Position numbers and translations under genes: made by a program. Of a DNA stretch of 64,000 nucleotides, positions 10,840 through 20,758 are shown piece by piece. Position 1 is the first letter of the stretch. Each line of letters opens with the position of its first letter. The stretch is from assembly GCA_963707895.1 (NCBI GenBank), contig CAVPRS010000004.1, positions 41,809 through 105,808 on the forward strand. The letters run 5' to 3'. This DNA comes from Fodinibacter sp963707895. Lineage in GTDB: Bacteria > Actinomycetota > Actinomycetes > Actinomycetales > Dermatophilaceae. The notes beneath the pieces were generated by a model. That model ran no database searches. It saw only the letters and a list, made by a program, of their open reading frames with translations, and was not told the origin of the DNA.

Positions 10840-12135
10840 TCACGGGGCGGCGACGAGGCGCTCCCGCGTGACGTCGGCCAGCGTGCGGCACCCGGTCAGG
10901 GCCATTGTCAGGTCGAGCTCGGCCCGGATGTTGCGCAGCACCTCGGCGACCCCCTCGGCCCCGGCCAGCGCGAGGCCGTAGACGTGGGGGCGGCCGATGC
11001 CCACGGCATCCGCCCCCAGGGCGAGCGCGACGAACGCGTCGGCACCCGAGCGGATGCCGCTGTCGAAGAGCACCGGCATCGCCGAGCCGGCCTCGCGCAC
11101 GGCGTCGACGACCCCGGGCAGCGCGTCGAGGGCCGCGACCGAGCGGTCGACCTGCCGCCCGCCGTGGTTCGACACGAGGATGCCGTCGACCCCCGCCGCG
11201 ACCGCCTGCCGGGCGTCGTCGGGGTGCAGCACGCCCTTGAGCACCACCGGCAGGTGGGTGAGCTCGCGCAGTCGCGGGAGGTCCGCCCAGCTGAGCGCCG
11301 GCTTGGAGAACACGTCGAGGAACGTCTCGACCGCCGCCCTGGGCTCGGGAGCCGACAGGTTGTGCCGGGTGTCGCCGGGGTGGTTGCGGCTCAGCGAGAC
11401 GAGGGTGCGCACCGCCGCCGGGGTGGGCCGGGGCTGCGGCTCGGGCTCGGCCGCCGCCTTGGCGGCCACCCGCTCCTCGACGAGCCTGCGGAACACCGGG
11501 TCGGACGTGTACTGCGCGATGCCCTCGCCGCGCGCGAACGGCAGGTGCCCGAGGTCGAGGTCGCGCGGCCGCCAGCCGAGGTATGCCGTGTCGAGGGTGA
11601 CGACGATCGCCTCGCTTCCGCACGCCTCGGCGCGCCGGACCATGCTGGCGACCAGGTCGTCGTCGCGGCTCCAGTAGAGCTGGTACCAGTGCCCGGAGCC
11701 ACCGAGCTCCGCGGCGACCTGCTCCATCGGCACCGACGCCTGGGTGCTGAGGATCGGGGTGACCTGCTGCTCGCGGGCCGCGCGTGCCACGGCGAGGTCA
11801 GCGTCGGCGTGGGCCGACGACAGGACGCCGATCGGGGCGACGAGCAGGGGCGACTCGTGCCGACGCCCGAACAGCTCCACGCCGAGGTCGCGCTCACTGG
11901 TGTCGACGAGCAGGCGGGGGACCACCTGCCAGCGGTCGAACGCCGCCCGGTTGGCCCGCGCCGTCGCCTCTCCGCCGGCCGACCCCGCGACGTAGGCGAA
12001 ACCACGGCGCGACATCGCCCGCCGGGCGGCCTCCTCGAGGGCGTTGCCGTCGGTGGGCACCTTGGGGCGCCGGCCGAAGGTGCCCGCCCGGTAGATGGCG
12101 GACTGGGCGGTCTTCCCGATCTCCGTGAACGGCAT
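10840..12135 (-). CDS. FMN-dependent alpha-hydroxy acid oxidase, lactate 2-monooxygenase-like
   Basis: Oxidises an L-2-hydroxy acid through FMN; closest by architecture to mycobacterial lactate 2-monooxygenase (lactate to acetate, CO2 and water). 431 residues. Family motifs: substrate tyrosine in WYQLYWSRDDD, FMN/substrate segment IVVTLDTAYLGWRPRDLD, catalytic VSNHGGRQVDRS (His and Arg), VLFDSGIRSGADAF and GIGRPHVYGLAL. A long loop of about 70 residues (approximately 215-285, with FARGEGIAQYTSD) matches the lactate-monooxygenase subgroup rather than classical lactate oxidase. ATG at 12133-12135 has AAGGAG upstream. It stands alone, convergent with glgP. The exact substrate is not readable from sequence. 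Confidence 0.87.
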   Translation of the reverse strand: MPFTEIGKTAQSAIYRAGTFGRRPKVPTDGNALEEAARRAMSRRGFAYVAGSAGGEATARANRAAFDRWQVVPRLLVDTSERDLGVELFGRRHESPLLVAPIGVLSSAHADADLAVARAAREQQVTPILSTQASVPMEQVAAELGGSGHWYQLYWSRDDDLVASMVRRAEACGSEAIVVTLDTAYLGWRPRDLDLGHLPFARGEGIAQYTSDPVFRRLVEERVAAKAAAEPEPQPRPTPAAVRTLVSLSRNHPGDTRHNLSAPEPRAAVETFLDVFSKPALSWADLPRLRELTHLPVVLKGVLHPDDARQAVAAGVDGILVSNHGGRQVDRSVAALDALPGVVDAVREAGSAMPVLFDSGIRSGADAFVALALGADAVGIGRPHVYGLALAGAEGVAEVLRNIRAELDLTMALTGCRTLADVTRERLVAAP

Positions 12136-12276
12136 GCGGACTCCTTCGTCGTCGTCGTCGGCGAATGGCGGCGGGCGGCAGCGGTGGGCGTGCCGCGGCT
12201 GCCGCCTGTCTACCGGATCGCACCGGTGGGCGGAAGGTCGACCCGGCCCGCTCTGCTCCCGCCTAGGGTGTGCGCC

Positions 12277-12834
12277 ATGCCGCGTTTCGCCTGGGCCGCC
12301 TGGGGCCTCCTCGTCGTCGTGCTCGACCTCCCGCTGCTCGGCTGGGACGTGCTGCCCGACCTCGTGGGCTATGTCTGGCTGTTCATCGGCCTCGCCGGGG
12401 GCGCGGCCCTGCACCCGGGGTTCGCACGGGCGCGCGCGGCCGCGGTGGTCGGCATCCCGGTCTCCGTCATCACCGGTACGCCGTTCACGAACAGCGCCAC
12501 CGGCGTCGAGTGGGGGGCCGCCTTCGCCGGCATCCTGGTCAACGTGGCCGTCCTGCACCAGCTCGGCACCGCCATCCGCGACCTCGACCCGGTCGCGGGC
12601 GACAGCGACCAGCGCCGGTGGGCGAACGGCATCCGGATCGCGGCACCGATCGCGGGCGGCGTGCAGCTCGTCGGTCTCGTGCTGATCGCGACCGTCCTCG
12701 CCATCCTCTACGTCGTCGGCCTGTTGGCCCTCGTCGTCGTGGGGATCATCGCCGTCGTGCTGCTGCACCGGGTCAACCGGGCCGGCTGGCTCGACACGCT
12801 CACCCCGGCGGCGCCCGCCGCCGGTCGAGAGTAG
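12277..12834 (+). CDS. Small integral membrane protein of unknown function
   Basis: 185 residues with about five to six hydrophobic segments: WGLLVVVLDLPLLGW, VGYVWLFIGLAGGAAL, AVVGIPVSVITG, WGAAFAGILVNVAVL, IAGGVQLVGLVLIATVLAILYVVGLLALVVVGIIAVVLL. No family motif recognised. The ATG at 12277 lacks a Shine-Dalgarno; TAGGGT at 12264-12269 is 7 nt upstream, suggesting a leaderless message. Its last codons and TAG stop fall inside a palindromic repeat (family 2, copy 1): the repeat supplies the stop codon. Divergent from the FMN oxidase (142 bp spacer) and convergent with the PhyH-like gene. Confidence 0.75.
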   Translation: MPRFAWAAWGLLVVVLDLPLLGWDVLPDLVGYVWLFIGLAGGAALHPGFARARAAAVVGIPVSVITGTPFTNSATGVEWGAAFAGILVNVAVLHQLGTAIRDLDPVAGDSDQRRWANGIRIAAPIAGGVQLVGLVLIATVLAILYVVGLLALVVVGIIAVVLLHRVNRAGWLDTLTPAAPAAGRE

Positions 12835-12884
12835 AGAACACGCCGCCCCCGCGAACCGGGGACGGCGTGTTGTCTACTCTCGAC
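12824..12884 (+). repeat. Palindromic repeat family 2, copy 1 (61 bp hairpin)
   Basis: Left arm GTCGAGAGTAGAGAACACG(CCG) and right arm (CGG)CGTGTTGTCTACTCTCGAC pair over 22 bp with one mismatch. The inner region (12846-12862) again pairs through CCCC and GGGG. It lies at the 3' end of the membrane-protein gene, overlapping its stop codon, and between two convergent genes. A second copy with the same arms but a different inner sequence is at 63506-63567. A bidirectional terminator role is plausible here, though there is no U-tract. Confidence 0.9.
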
Positions 12885-12901
12885 GGCTCGGGGCCGAAGG
12901 G

Positions 12902-13792
12902 TCAGCGCAGGAAGGGCACGTCGCGGTCGAGCAGTCCGCGCTCCTTCAGCTCGGCGCGCAGCGGGATCTCGTCGTCGATCCAGCCGCTCTGCTTGATGCC
13001 CCAGAACGACGCGTGGTCGGGGCCGTAACCGAGCAGCTGCTGCTGCAGCGGGGTGAGCGACTGGAACCACTCGGACGACTGGTCGGCGACGGCCTCGTCG
13101 AGCGGGCGGATCCAGCGGTAGGTGTAGCCGATGAACATCAGCTTGCGGATGCGCTCGCTCTGGTTCATCGAGCGCGAGTGCCAGAGGCGCCGGTCGAAGA
13201 TGAAGGCGTCACCGGGGCTGAGCAGCACCTCGACGGCGCCCTCGGGCTCGATGATCGGGTCGCCCGGCTTCTCGGGGCGCCCGGCGAGGGTGTTGTTCTT
13301 GTGGCTGCCCGGGATGACCTTGGTGTTGCCGTAGCCCGGCTCGGAGAGGTCGGTGAGCGCGTAGCAGATCTTCGTCATGAACATCGGACGCACGTCCATG
13401 TCGATGTCGGAGTTCTGCCGGTAGCCGTCCTGGTGCCAGTTCCAGAAGGGCGGCTCGTCCTTGGGCGGGTTGACGTCGATGTGGTTGTGGTGCGTGTAGA
13501 TGTTCCAGCCCATCGTTCCCCAGATGTACGGGAAGGTGCGCGGCCAGGTGAGCAGCTCGACGAACCGCGGGTCCTTGTGCAGCCAGCCCATGACGTGGAT
13601 GGACCGGTCAGGGCGCAGCTCGCCGGCGGCCTCCTCCTCGCCGTAGATCCGGTCGACGGCGTCCTCGAAGTAGGCGCGGTCGTCCTCGGGCAGGGCATTC
13701 GGGATGACGACGAAGCCGTCGCGGTCGTACTGCTCGCGGATGGCCGGGTCGAGGGGCTCGAAACCGGTGGGTGCGGGCACGGTGGCGGTCAT
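12902..13792 (-). CDS. Phytanoyl-CoA dioxygenase (PhyH) family protein
   Basis: Predicted Fe(II)/2-oxoglutarate-dependent oxygenase, cytosolic. 296 residues. The iron-binding HxD is seen in FWNWHQDGYRQNSD (about residues 118-125), the distal histidine in RRLWHSRSMNQSERIRK, where an arginine would hold 2-oxoglutarate. The opening YDRDGFVVIPNALPEDD is typical of the family. The substrate is unknown: PhyH relatives include ectoine hydroxylase and many secondary-metabolism enzymes, and no biosynthetic cluster is beside it. ATG at 13790-13792 has GGGAG upstream; a possible -10 (TAGACT, minus, 13880-13885) lies about 90 bp upstream. Convergent with the small membrane-protein gene. Confidence 0.83.
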   Translation of the reverse strand: MTATVPAPTGFEPLDPAIREQYDRDGFVVIPNALPEDDRAYFEDAVDRIYGEEEAAGELRPDRSIHVMGWLHKDPRFVELLTWPRTFPYIWGTMGWNIYTHHNHIDVNPPKDEPPFWNWHQDGYRQNSDIDMDVRPMFMTKICYALTDLSEPGYGNTKVIPGSHKNNTLAGRPEKPGDPIIEPEGAVEVLLSPGDAFIFDRRLWHSRSMNQSERIRKLMFIGYTYRWIRPLDEAVADQSSEWFQSLTPLQQQLLGYGPDHASFWGIKQSGWIDDEIPLRAELKERGLLDRDVPFLR

Positions 13793-13925
13793 GCGGTGAT
13801 GCTCCCAACTGGTGCCGACGGTCGCGGGGGCACCCTCCCGCTGCGGGCTGCCCTCAGGGCAGCGGCCGCCTCCTTGGTCGTCAGTCTAGGTGGGCTGCGC
13901 ACCCTGTCGTCGGACCCGGGGCGCC

Positions 13926-13993
13926 GTGCCGCCGCCAGGTGCCGCCGCACAGTGCCGCCGCCGCGCCGCCGCCGACGCGGTCAGGTGACGCGG

Positions 13994-14003
<10 letters not shown>
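13926..14003. repeat. 13-bp-period degenerate tandem array (six units)
   Basis: Six successive 13-nt units: 13926-13938, 13939-13951, 13952-13964, 13965-13977, 13978-13990 and 13991-14003. The first three are variants of GTGCCGCCGCCAG, the fourth is GCC-rich, and the last two are identical (CGGTCAGGTGACG). The array covers the stop codon of glgX (TGA, minus, 13994-13996), and the last duplication copies that stop region. It looks like replication-slippage DNA. Confidence 0.7.
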
Positions 14004-16156
<2,153 letters not shown>

Positions 16157-16190
16157 GGAGGCGAGCCTAGTGAGTGGTTAGGTTGGACCC
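16157..16190. promoter_or_regulatory. Compact divergent promoters of glgX and ybjN-like gene
   Basis: Only 34 bp separate the two start codons. On the minus strand TAGGCT (16164-16169) is 7 nt from the glgX ATG. On the plus strand TAGGTT (16179-16184) is 6 nt from the ATG at 16191. Neither gene has a Shine-Dalgarno, so transcription should begin at or within a few nucleotides of each start codon, and each -35 region would lie inside or near the other gene. Confidence 0.6.
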
Positions 16191-16667
16191 ATGACCGATC
16201 CCACGTCGCTGCCCAACTTCCCCCCGCCGCCCGACGAGCACCCGCTGCGCGGCCGGGTGCTCGACGTGCTCGTCGACCTCGGCCTCCAGCCCAACCTCGA
16301 CACCGACGGCGACGTGGCCTTCACGGTCAACGAGCAGCAGCTCTTCGTGCGCAGCTCCGAGGGCGAGGTCGAGATCATGCGGGTCTTCGGCCAGTGGCAG
16401 ATCCAGGACGACCTGCTCGCCGACCGGCTCCACCTGCACGAGACCTGCAACGAGCTCAACCTCAACATGAACTGCGTCAAGACCGGCGTGGCCGGCTCGA
16501 CGCTCGTCGTCATCGGCGAGCACCTCGTCACGCCGGGCGCCGACCTGTCGACGATGCTCCAGGTGTCGGTGCAGGTGATCCTGTCCGGCGTGCACATCTG
16601 GCACCAGCGGGTGCTCGGCATCGACCCGACCGCCGAGGGCGACGCACCGGCGGGTGGGGCGTCGTGA
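16191..16667 (+). CDS. YbjN domain-containing protein
   Basis: 158 residues. The core (about 20-140) with LRGRVLDVLVDLGLQPN, VNEQQLFVR and NELNLNMNCVK resembles the YbjN/type III chaperone-like fold annotated as putative sensory transduction regulator. The actual role in actinobacteria is unknown. The ATG at 16191 follows TAGGTT by 6 nt (leaderless candidate). Its TGA stop overlaps the GTG of the following enoyl-CoA hydratase gene by 4 bp, so the two are translationally coupled. It is divergent from glgX with a 34-bp spacer. Confidence 0.78.
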   Translation: MTDPTSLPNFPPPPDEHPLRGRVLDVLVDLGLQPNLDTDGDVAFTVNEQQLFVRSSEGEVEIMRVFGQWQIQDDLLADRLHLHETCNELNLNMNCVKTGVAGSTLVVIGEHLVTPGADLSTMLQVSVQVILSGVHIWHQRVLGIDPTAEGDAPAGGAS

Positions 16668-17443
16668 CCGACCTCGTGCGCCTCGAGGTCGAGGACGGCA
16701 TCGGCACGATCCGCCTCGACCGGCCGCCGATGAACGCGCTCAACGGCGAGATCCAGCACGGCCTGATCGCCGCGTGCCGCGAGGCCGCCGAGCGCCGCGA
16801 CGTCGCGGCCGTCATCGTCTGGGGCGGCGAGAAGGTCTTCGCCGCCGGGGCCGACATCAAGGAGATGGAGGCGATGTCGTACACCGACATGGTCGACCAC
16901 TCCGCCCTGCTGCAGGACTTCACCCGGGCGCTGGCGCGCCTGCCCAAGCCGACCGTCGCCGCCATCACCGGCTATGCCCTCGGTGGCGGGTGCGAGGTCG
17001 CGCTCGCGTGCGACTTCCGGATCGCCGCCGACGACGCCAAGCTGGGCCAGCCCGAGGTCCTCCTCGGCATCATCCCCGGGGCCGGTGGCACGCAGCGCCT
17101 CGCCCGCCTCGTCGGTCCGGCGCGCGCCAAGGACCTCGTGTTCTCGGGACGGATGGTCGGCGCCGACGAGGCGCTCGCCATCGGGCTCGTCGACGAGGTC
17201 GTACCCGCCGCCGACGTCCACGCCGCGGCCAAGGCCCGCCTCGCCCGCTACGTGGGCGGCCCGGCCTACGCCCTGCGCGCGGCCAAGGAGGCCATCGACC
17301 GCGGCCTCGAGGTCGACCTCGACAGCGGCCTGGAGATCGAGCGGATGCTGTTCGCCGGCACCTTCGCCACGAAGGACCGCGCCGTCGGCATGCGTCACTT
17401 CGTCGAGAAGGGCAGGGGACCCGCCCCGTTCGAGGGCGCCTGA
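16664..17443 (+). CDS. Enoyl-CoA hydratase/isomerase family protein
   Basis: Crotonase-fold enzyme, most likely trans-2-enoyl-CoA hydratase in fatty-acid beta-oxidation. 259 residues, the usual length. Oxyanion-hole segments are GGEKVFAAGADIKEM and ITGYALGGGCEVALACD; the catalytic glutamates are expected in ACDFRIAADDAKLGQPEV and GIIPGAGGTQRL, and Glu-Val-Leu and Gly-Ala-Gly-Gly-Thr-Gln are both visible. GTG at 16664 overlaps the ybjN-like stop. etfBA follow 1 kb downstream and could accept electrons from an acyl-CoA dehydrogenase acting before this enzyme, though no such dehydrogenase is in the window. The exact acyl-CoA substrate cannot be assigned. Confidence 0.92.
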   Translation: MTDLVRLEVEDGIGTIRLDRPPMNALNGEIQHGLIAACREAAERRDVAAVIVWGGEKVFAAGADIKEMEAMSYTDMVDHSALLQDFTRALARLPKPTVAAITGYALGGGCEVALACDFRIAADDAKLGQPEVLLGIIPGAGGTQRLARLVGPARAKDLVFSGRMVGADEALAIGLVDEVVPAADVHAAAKARLARYVGGPAYALRAAKEAIDRGLEVDLDSGLEIERMLFAGTFATKDRAVGMRHFVEKGRGPAPFEGA

Positions 17444-17518
17444 CCCGCCCCGGATGCCGTCGCCGTCCGGGTGCCCGTACTCAGGCGCGGGGCGGCCCGG
17501 CCCGGCAGGATCGACGTC

Positions 17519-18256
17519 GTGTCCACCACCGCTCGACCCCGCCACCGTGTCCTGACCGCCGTCCTGCTGACGGTGGCCCTGGTCGGGGCCGGTGTTGTCG
17601 CGGTGGCGTGTTCTCGGCTTCTGCTCGGTGTTCGGCTGCACGCTGTTCTCGCGAGCGCTTCGAGCCGCAGGGCGAGGAGGCGACGACGGCCCGAGCTGCG
17701 GCGACGACCACCGTCACCCAGCTGGCCGATCGCCTCGTGGCCGGGCGCGAGGTGCTCGCCGACGCCACGGCCGACGGGTGCACCTCGGGCCAGAACAACT
17801 GGAAGCGCAAGGACACCTACTCGCACGAGTGCTCCCTCACGGACAGCCGGGTCGTCCTGGTCACCACCGAGGCCGACGAGGTCGCCGCCGGGCTCAACGG
17901 CCGCCGACCTCGCACTGCGCGACGCCGGATGCCGCCCGTCCACCCCCAGCCGCGGGCTGGACCGGGTGCGCGAGGAGTACTGGACCGACGACAACCCGCA
18001 GGTCGCCAGGTACGGCGCCGCGGGCCTCCCCGGCGCGACCTACACCTGCGCCGCCGGGGTGGACGTGCTCGTGCAGCCGACCTCGCAGGCCCTGCCGGAG
18101 ACGGAGCCGGCGATCGCCCTGGCGTCGGTGTTCCCGGACGTCGAGCTGTCGTCGCACTGGTACACCACCGAGGACCTGGTGGCCGTCCGGGACTCCGGCG
18201 CCGCCCTGGCCCTGGTCGTCACGGTCGACCAGACCTACTACCGCACCCGCTTCTGA
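17519..18256 (+). pseudogene. Secreted/membrane-anchored protein of unknown function, broken reading frame
   Basis: The coding sense moves between frames. GTG at 17519 begins STTARPRHRVLTAVLL..., with a hydrophobic segment of about 20 residues like a signal anchor. Coding then continues in a second frame from about 17660 to 17896 (VTQLADRLVAGREVLADATADG, then CTSGQNNWKRKDTYSHECS), and returns to the first frame to the stop at 18254-18256 (GLDRVREEYWTDDNPQVARYG ... VDQTYYRTRF). At least two frame changes are needed, near 17605-17660 and near 17896. Two or more cysteines suggest an extracytoplasmic domain. CAGGAT at 17506-17511 sits 7 nt before the GTG. Sequence error or a decayed gene are both possible. 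Family not recognised. Confidence 0.6.
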
Positions 18257-18407
18257 GCCCTGGTCAGGGTCGCCTCGCCGCGAGGTGGCGGGCATCACGC
18301 CGTGCCGATGGTGAACAAGCGCTCACCGGCTGAGAGAATCGGCGGCACGCCTGCGCCGGACGGTGCCGGCCCACCAGCCACCACGAATGGAAGAGGACGA
18401 GGCACGC

Positions 18408-19199
18408 ATGAACATCGTCGTCTGCGTCAAGTACGTCCCGGACGCACAGTCCGAGCGCACGTTCCGTGACTCCGACAGGACCGTCGACCGCGAGGGCGTC
18501 GACGGGCTGCTGTCCGAGCTCGACGAGTACGCCGTCGAGGAGGCCCTGAAGATCGTCGAGGCCGCCGGCGAGGGTGAGGTCACCGTGCTCACGGTCGGCC
18601 CCGCCGCCGCGGCCGACGCCATCAAGAAGGCCCTGCAGATGGGCGCCCACGCCGGCGTGCACGTCGACGACGACGCGATCCACGGCTCCGACGCCGTCGC
18701 GACCTCGCTCGTCCTGGCCGAGGCGATCAAGAAGGCCACCGACGGCGCCCCGCAGCTCGTCATCACCGGGATGTCCTCGACCGACGGTGTCATGGGCGTC
18801 GTCCCGGCGATGCTCGCCGAGCGGCTCGGGCTGCCCCAGGTCACCTACGCCTCCGAGCTCACCCTCGGCGACGGGACGGTGACCATCCGGCGCGACGGCG
18901 ACACGGCATCCGAGACCATCGAGGCGAAGCTGCCGGCGCTGGTGTCGGTGACCGACCAGATCAACGAGCCGCGCTACCCCTCGTTCAAGGGGATCATGGC
19001 CGCGAAGAAGAAGCCGGTCGAGCACTGGGGGCTGGCCGACCTCGGCATCGACCCCTCGCTCGTCGGGCTCGACGCCGCGTGGACCTCGGTCGTCGCCTTC
19101 GCGAAGCGCCCCCCGCGTGAGAAGGGCCAGATCGTCGCCGACGACGGCGACGGCGGCACCAGGCTCGCGGAGTTCCTCGCCGCCCAGAAGTTCATCTGA
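18408..19199 (+). CDS. etfB: Electron transfer flavoprotein, beta subunit
   Basis: With EtfA, carries electrons from acyl-CoA and related dehydrogenases to the respiratory chain. 263 residues, normal length. Begins NIVVCVKYVPDAQSER. The AMP/FAD-binding region VLTVGPAAAADAIKKAL and the family signature near the C-terminal half, LPALVSVTDQINEPRYPSFKG followed by IMAAKKKP, are clear. The ATG at 18408 has purine-rich GAAGAGGACGAGG upstream. 31 bp separate it from etfA; both form a two-gene operon closed by a strong hairpin at 20235. The 151-bp upstream gap shows no convincing promoter; a weak GAGAAT lies near 18333. Confidence 0.95.
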   Translation: MNIVVCVKYVPDAQSERTFRDSDRTVDREGVDGLLSELDEYAVEEALKIVEAAGEGEVTVLTVGPAAAADAIKKALQMGAHAGVHVDDDAIHGSDAVATSLVLAEAIKKATDGAPQLVITGMSSTDGVMGVVPAMLAERLGLPQVTYASELTLGDGTVTIRRDGDTASETIEAKLPALVSVTDQINEPRYPSFKGIMAAKKKPVEHWGLADLGIDPSLVGLDAAWTSVVAFAKRPPREKGQIVADDGDGGTRLAEFLAAQKFI

Positions 19200-19230
19200 C
19201 CCGGCCGACGACTGACAGGTAGACACGACC

Positions 19231-20187
19231 ATGGCTGAAGTACTCGTTCTCGTCGACCACGCCGACGGGCGCCTGCGCAAGGCGACCGCGGAGCTGCTGA
19301 CGATCGCCCGCCGCCTCGGCGAGCCCTCCGCGGTGCACATCGGCGCCGGCGCCGACCGCGCCCAGGTGACCCTGGCCAAGTACGGCGCGCACAAGGTCTA
19401 CGTCGTCGACGACGCGGATGCCGCCGGCTACCTCGTCGCACCGCAGGCCGAGGTCCTCGCCGCCCTCGTCGAGCAGGTCTCCCCGGCTGCGGTGCTCATC
19501 CCGAGCAACGCCTCGGGCAAGGAGATCGCGGCCCGGCTGGCGATCAAGACCGGCTCGGGCGTCATCACCGACGCCGTCGACGTGCGCGCCGGGGACAACG
19601 GCGTCGAGACCACGCAGTCGGTGTTCGCGGGCTCGTACACCGTCACGGCCACCGTCACCACGGGCACGCCCATCATCGCCGTCAAGCCGAACTCGGTTGC
19701 GCTGGAGGCCTCCCCGGCCGCCGGTGCTCTCGAGCCGTTCGCGGTCACCCTGAGCGACGCCGCCAAGGCCGCGCGGATCACCGACTCGCAGCCGAAGAAG
19801 GCGACCGGTCGCCCCGAGCTCACCGAGGCCGCCATCGTGGTCTCCGGCGGCCGCGGCACCGCCGGCGACTTCGTCCCGGTCGAGGAGTTCGCCGACTCGC
19901 TCGGCGCCGCGGTCGGCGCGAGCCGTGCGGCCGTCGACGCGGGCTGGTACCCCCACAGCAACCAGGTCGGGCAGACCGGCAAGCAGGTGTCGCCGCAGCT
20001 CTACGTCGCGGCCGGCATCTCGGGTGCGATCCAGCACCGCGCCGGCATGCAGACCTCGAAGACGATCATCGCGGTCAACAAGGACGCCGAGGCGCCGATC
20101 TTCGAGCTCGTCGACTTCGGGGTCGTCGGAGACCTGTTCACGGTGCTGCCGCAGGCCACCGCGGAGGTCAAGAAGCGCAAGGGCTGA
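19231..20187 (+). CDS. etfA: Electron transfer flavoprotein, alpha subunit
   Basis: Binds the redox-active FAD of the ETF heterodimer. 318 residues. The N-terminal half resembles EtfB. The C-terminal FAD domain shows IVVSGGRGTAGDF, ASRAAVDAGWYPHSNQVGQTG, the signature YVAAGISGAIQHRAGMQTS and IIAVNKDAEAPIFELVDFGV with a downstream GDLFTVLP, all as in functional EtfA. ATG at 19231; the upstream AGGTAG is a weak Shine-Dalgarno. It follows etfB directly. Enoyl-CoA hydratase and acyl-CoA ligase genes elsewhere in the window fit a fatty-acid oxidation role, but ETF serves many dehydrogenases. Confidence 0.95.
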   Translation: MAEVLVLVDHADGRLRKATAELLTIARRLGEPSAVHIGAGADRAQVTLAKYGAHKVYVVDDADAAGYLVAPQAEVLAALVEQVSPAAVLIPSNASGKEIAARLAIKTGSGVITDAVDVRAGDNGVETTQSVFAGSYTVTATVTTGTPIIAVKPNSVALEASPAAGALEPFAVTLSDAAKAARITDSQPKKATGRPELTEAAIVVSGGRGTAGDFVPVEEFADSLGAAVGASRAAVDAGWYPHSNQVGQTGKQVSPQLYVAAGISGAIQHRAGMQTSKTIIAVNKDAEAPIFELVDFGVVGDLFTVLPQATAEVKKRKG

Positions 20188-20234
20188 CCCGCGTCACGAC
20201 CACCCTTGCGAGGTGGTCCACGGCGCGGACGGAT

Positions 20235-20267
20235 GACGAGGGGCGACCGGTCCGGTCGCCCCTCGTC
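20235..20267 (+). terminator. Strong hairpin after etfA
   Basis: GACGAGGGGCGACCGG is followed almost at once by its complement CCGGTCGCCCCTCGTC, a near-perfect 16-bp inverted repeat starting 48 bp after the etfA stop. No U-tract follows, as is common in GC-rich actinobacteria. Position fits termination of the etfBA message. Confidence 0.7.
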
Positions 20268-20318
20268 GCGTCGCGGACGCCTTGCCGGAGGGAGCGTGCC
20301 GCGGTGCACAATGGACTG

Positions 20319-20747
20319 GTGACGGCACAGGGGTCCGCGGCACGGTGGGTCCTCGCGACCTACTGGGGCGCGGTGGGCGCACTCGTGGCGTTCGGCGTCG
20401 CCGGCCTCGCCAGCATCGGCCTGTTCCTCCTGGCCCTGGCCGCCGTGCTGGTCGCGGTGGGCTTCGCCGTTCCAGCGCTGCGGCGGCCGTCGGTGCCGGG
20501 GTTCCTCGTCGGGCTCTCTGCGGCCCCGCTCTACATCGCCTGGCTCAACCGCGGTGGCCCCGGCCTGGTCTGCACCACCGACGGCACCACGACCTCGTGC
20601 GTCGACGCGTGGAGCCCGTGGCCGTTCGTCGCGACCGGCCTGCTGCTGGCGGGTGGTGGGCTCGGCCTGCTCGTCACGACCCGACGGCGTGCGCGGCCGG
20701 TGTCCGGGCCGATGGTCCCGGCGGTGGGTCCGACACCTCGCACGTAG
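20319..20747 (+). CDS. Small membrane protein of unknown function
   Basis: 142 residues with four predicted transmembrane segments (about residues 10-30, 32-50, 58-75 with PGFLVGLSAAPLYIAWL, and 98-120 with WPFVATGLLLAGGGLGLLV) and two cysteines in an exposed loop (GGPGLVCTTDGTTTSCVDAW). No family recognised. The GTG at 20319 is preferred over the in-frame GTG at 20304 because CACAAT (20307-20312) is 6 nt before it, the spacing seen at other starts here. It precedes the cysteine desulfurase by 11 bp, but that gene appears to have its own -10 inside this gap. Confidence 0.68.
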   Translation: MTAQGSAARWVLATYWGAVGALVAFGVAGLASIGLFLLALAAVLVAVGFAVPALRRPSVPGFLVGLSAAPLYIAWLNRGGPGLVCTTDGTTTSCVDAWSPWPFVATGLLLAGGGLGLLVTTRRRARPVSGPMVPAVGPTPRT

Positions 20748-20758
20748 ACTCGGTGACC

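Noticed and set aside
10803..10848. Direct repeat GAGGTCACGGGGC (near 10805 and 10834) as a regulatory element
   Set aside because: The second copy is the coding end of the FMN oxidase and the first lies beyond its stop; a local duplication is sufficient explanation.
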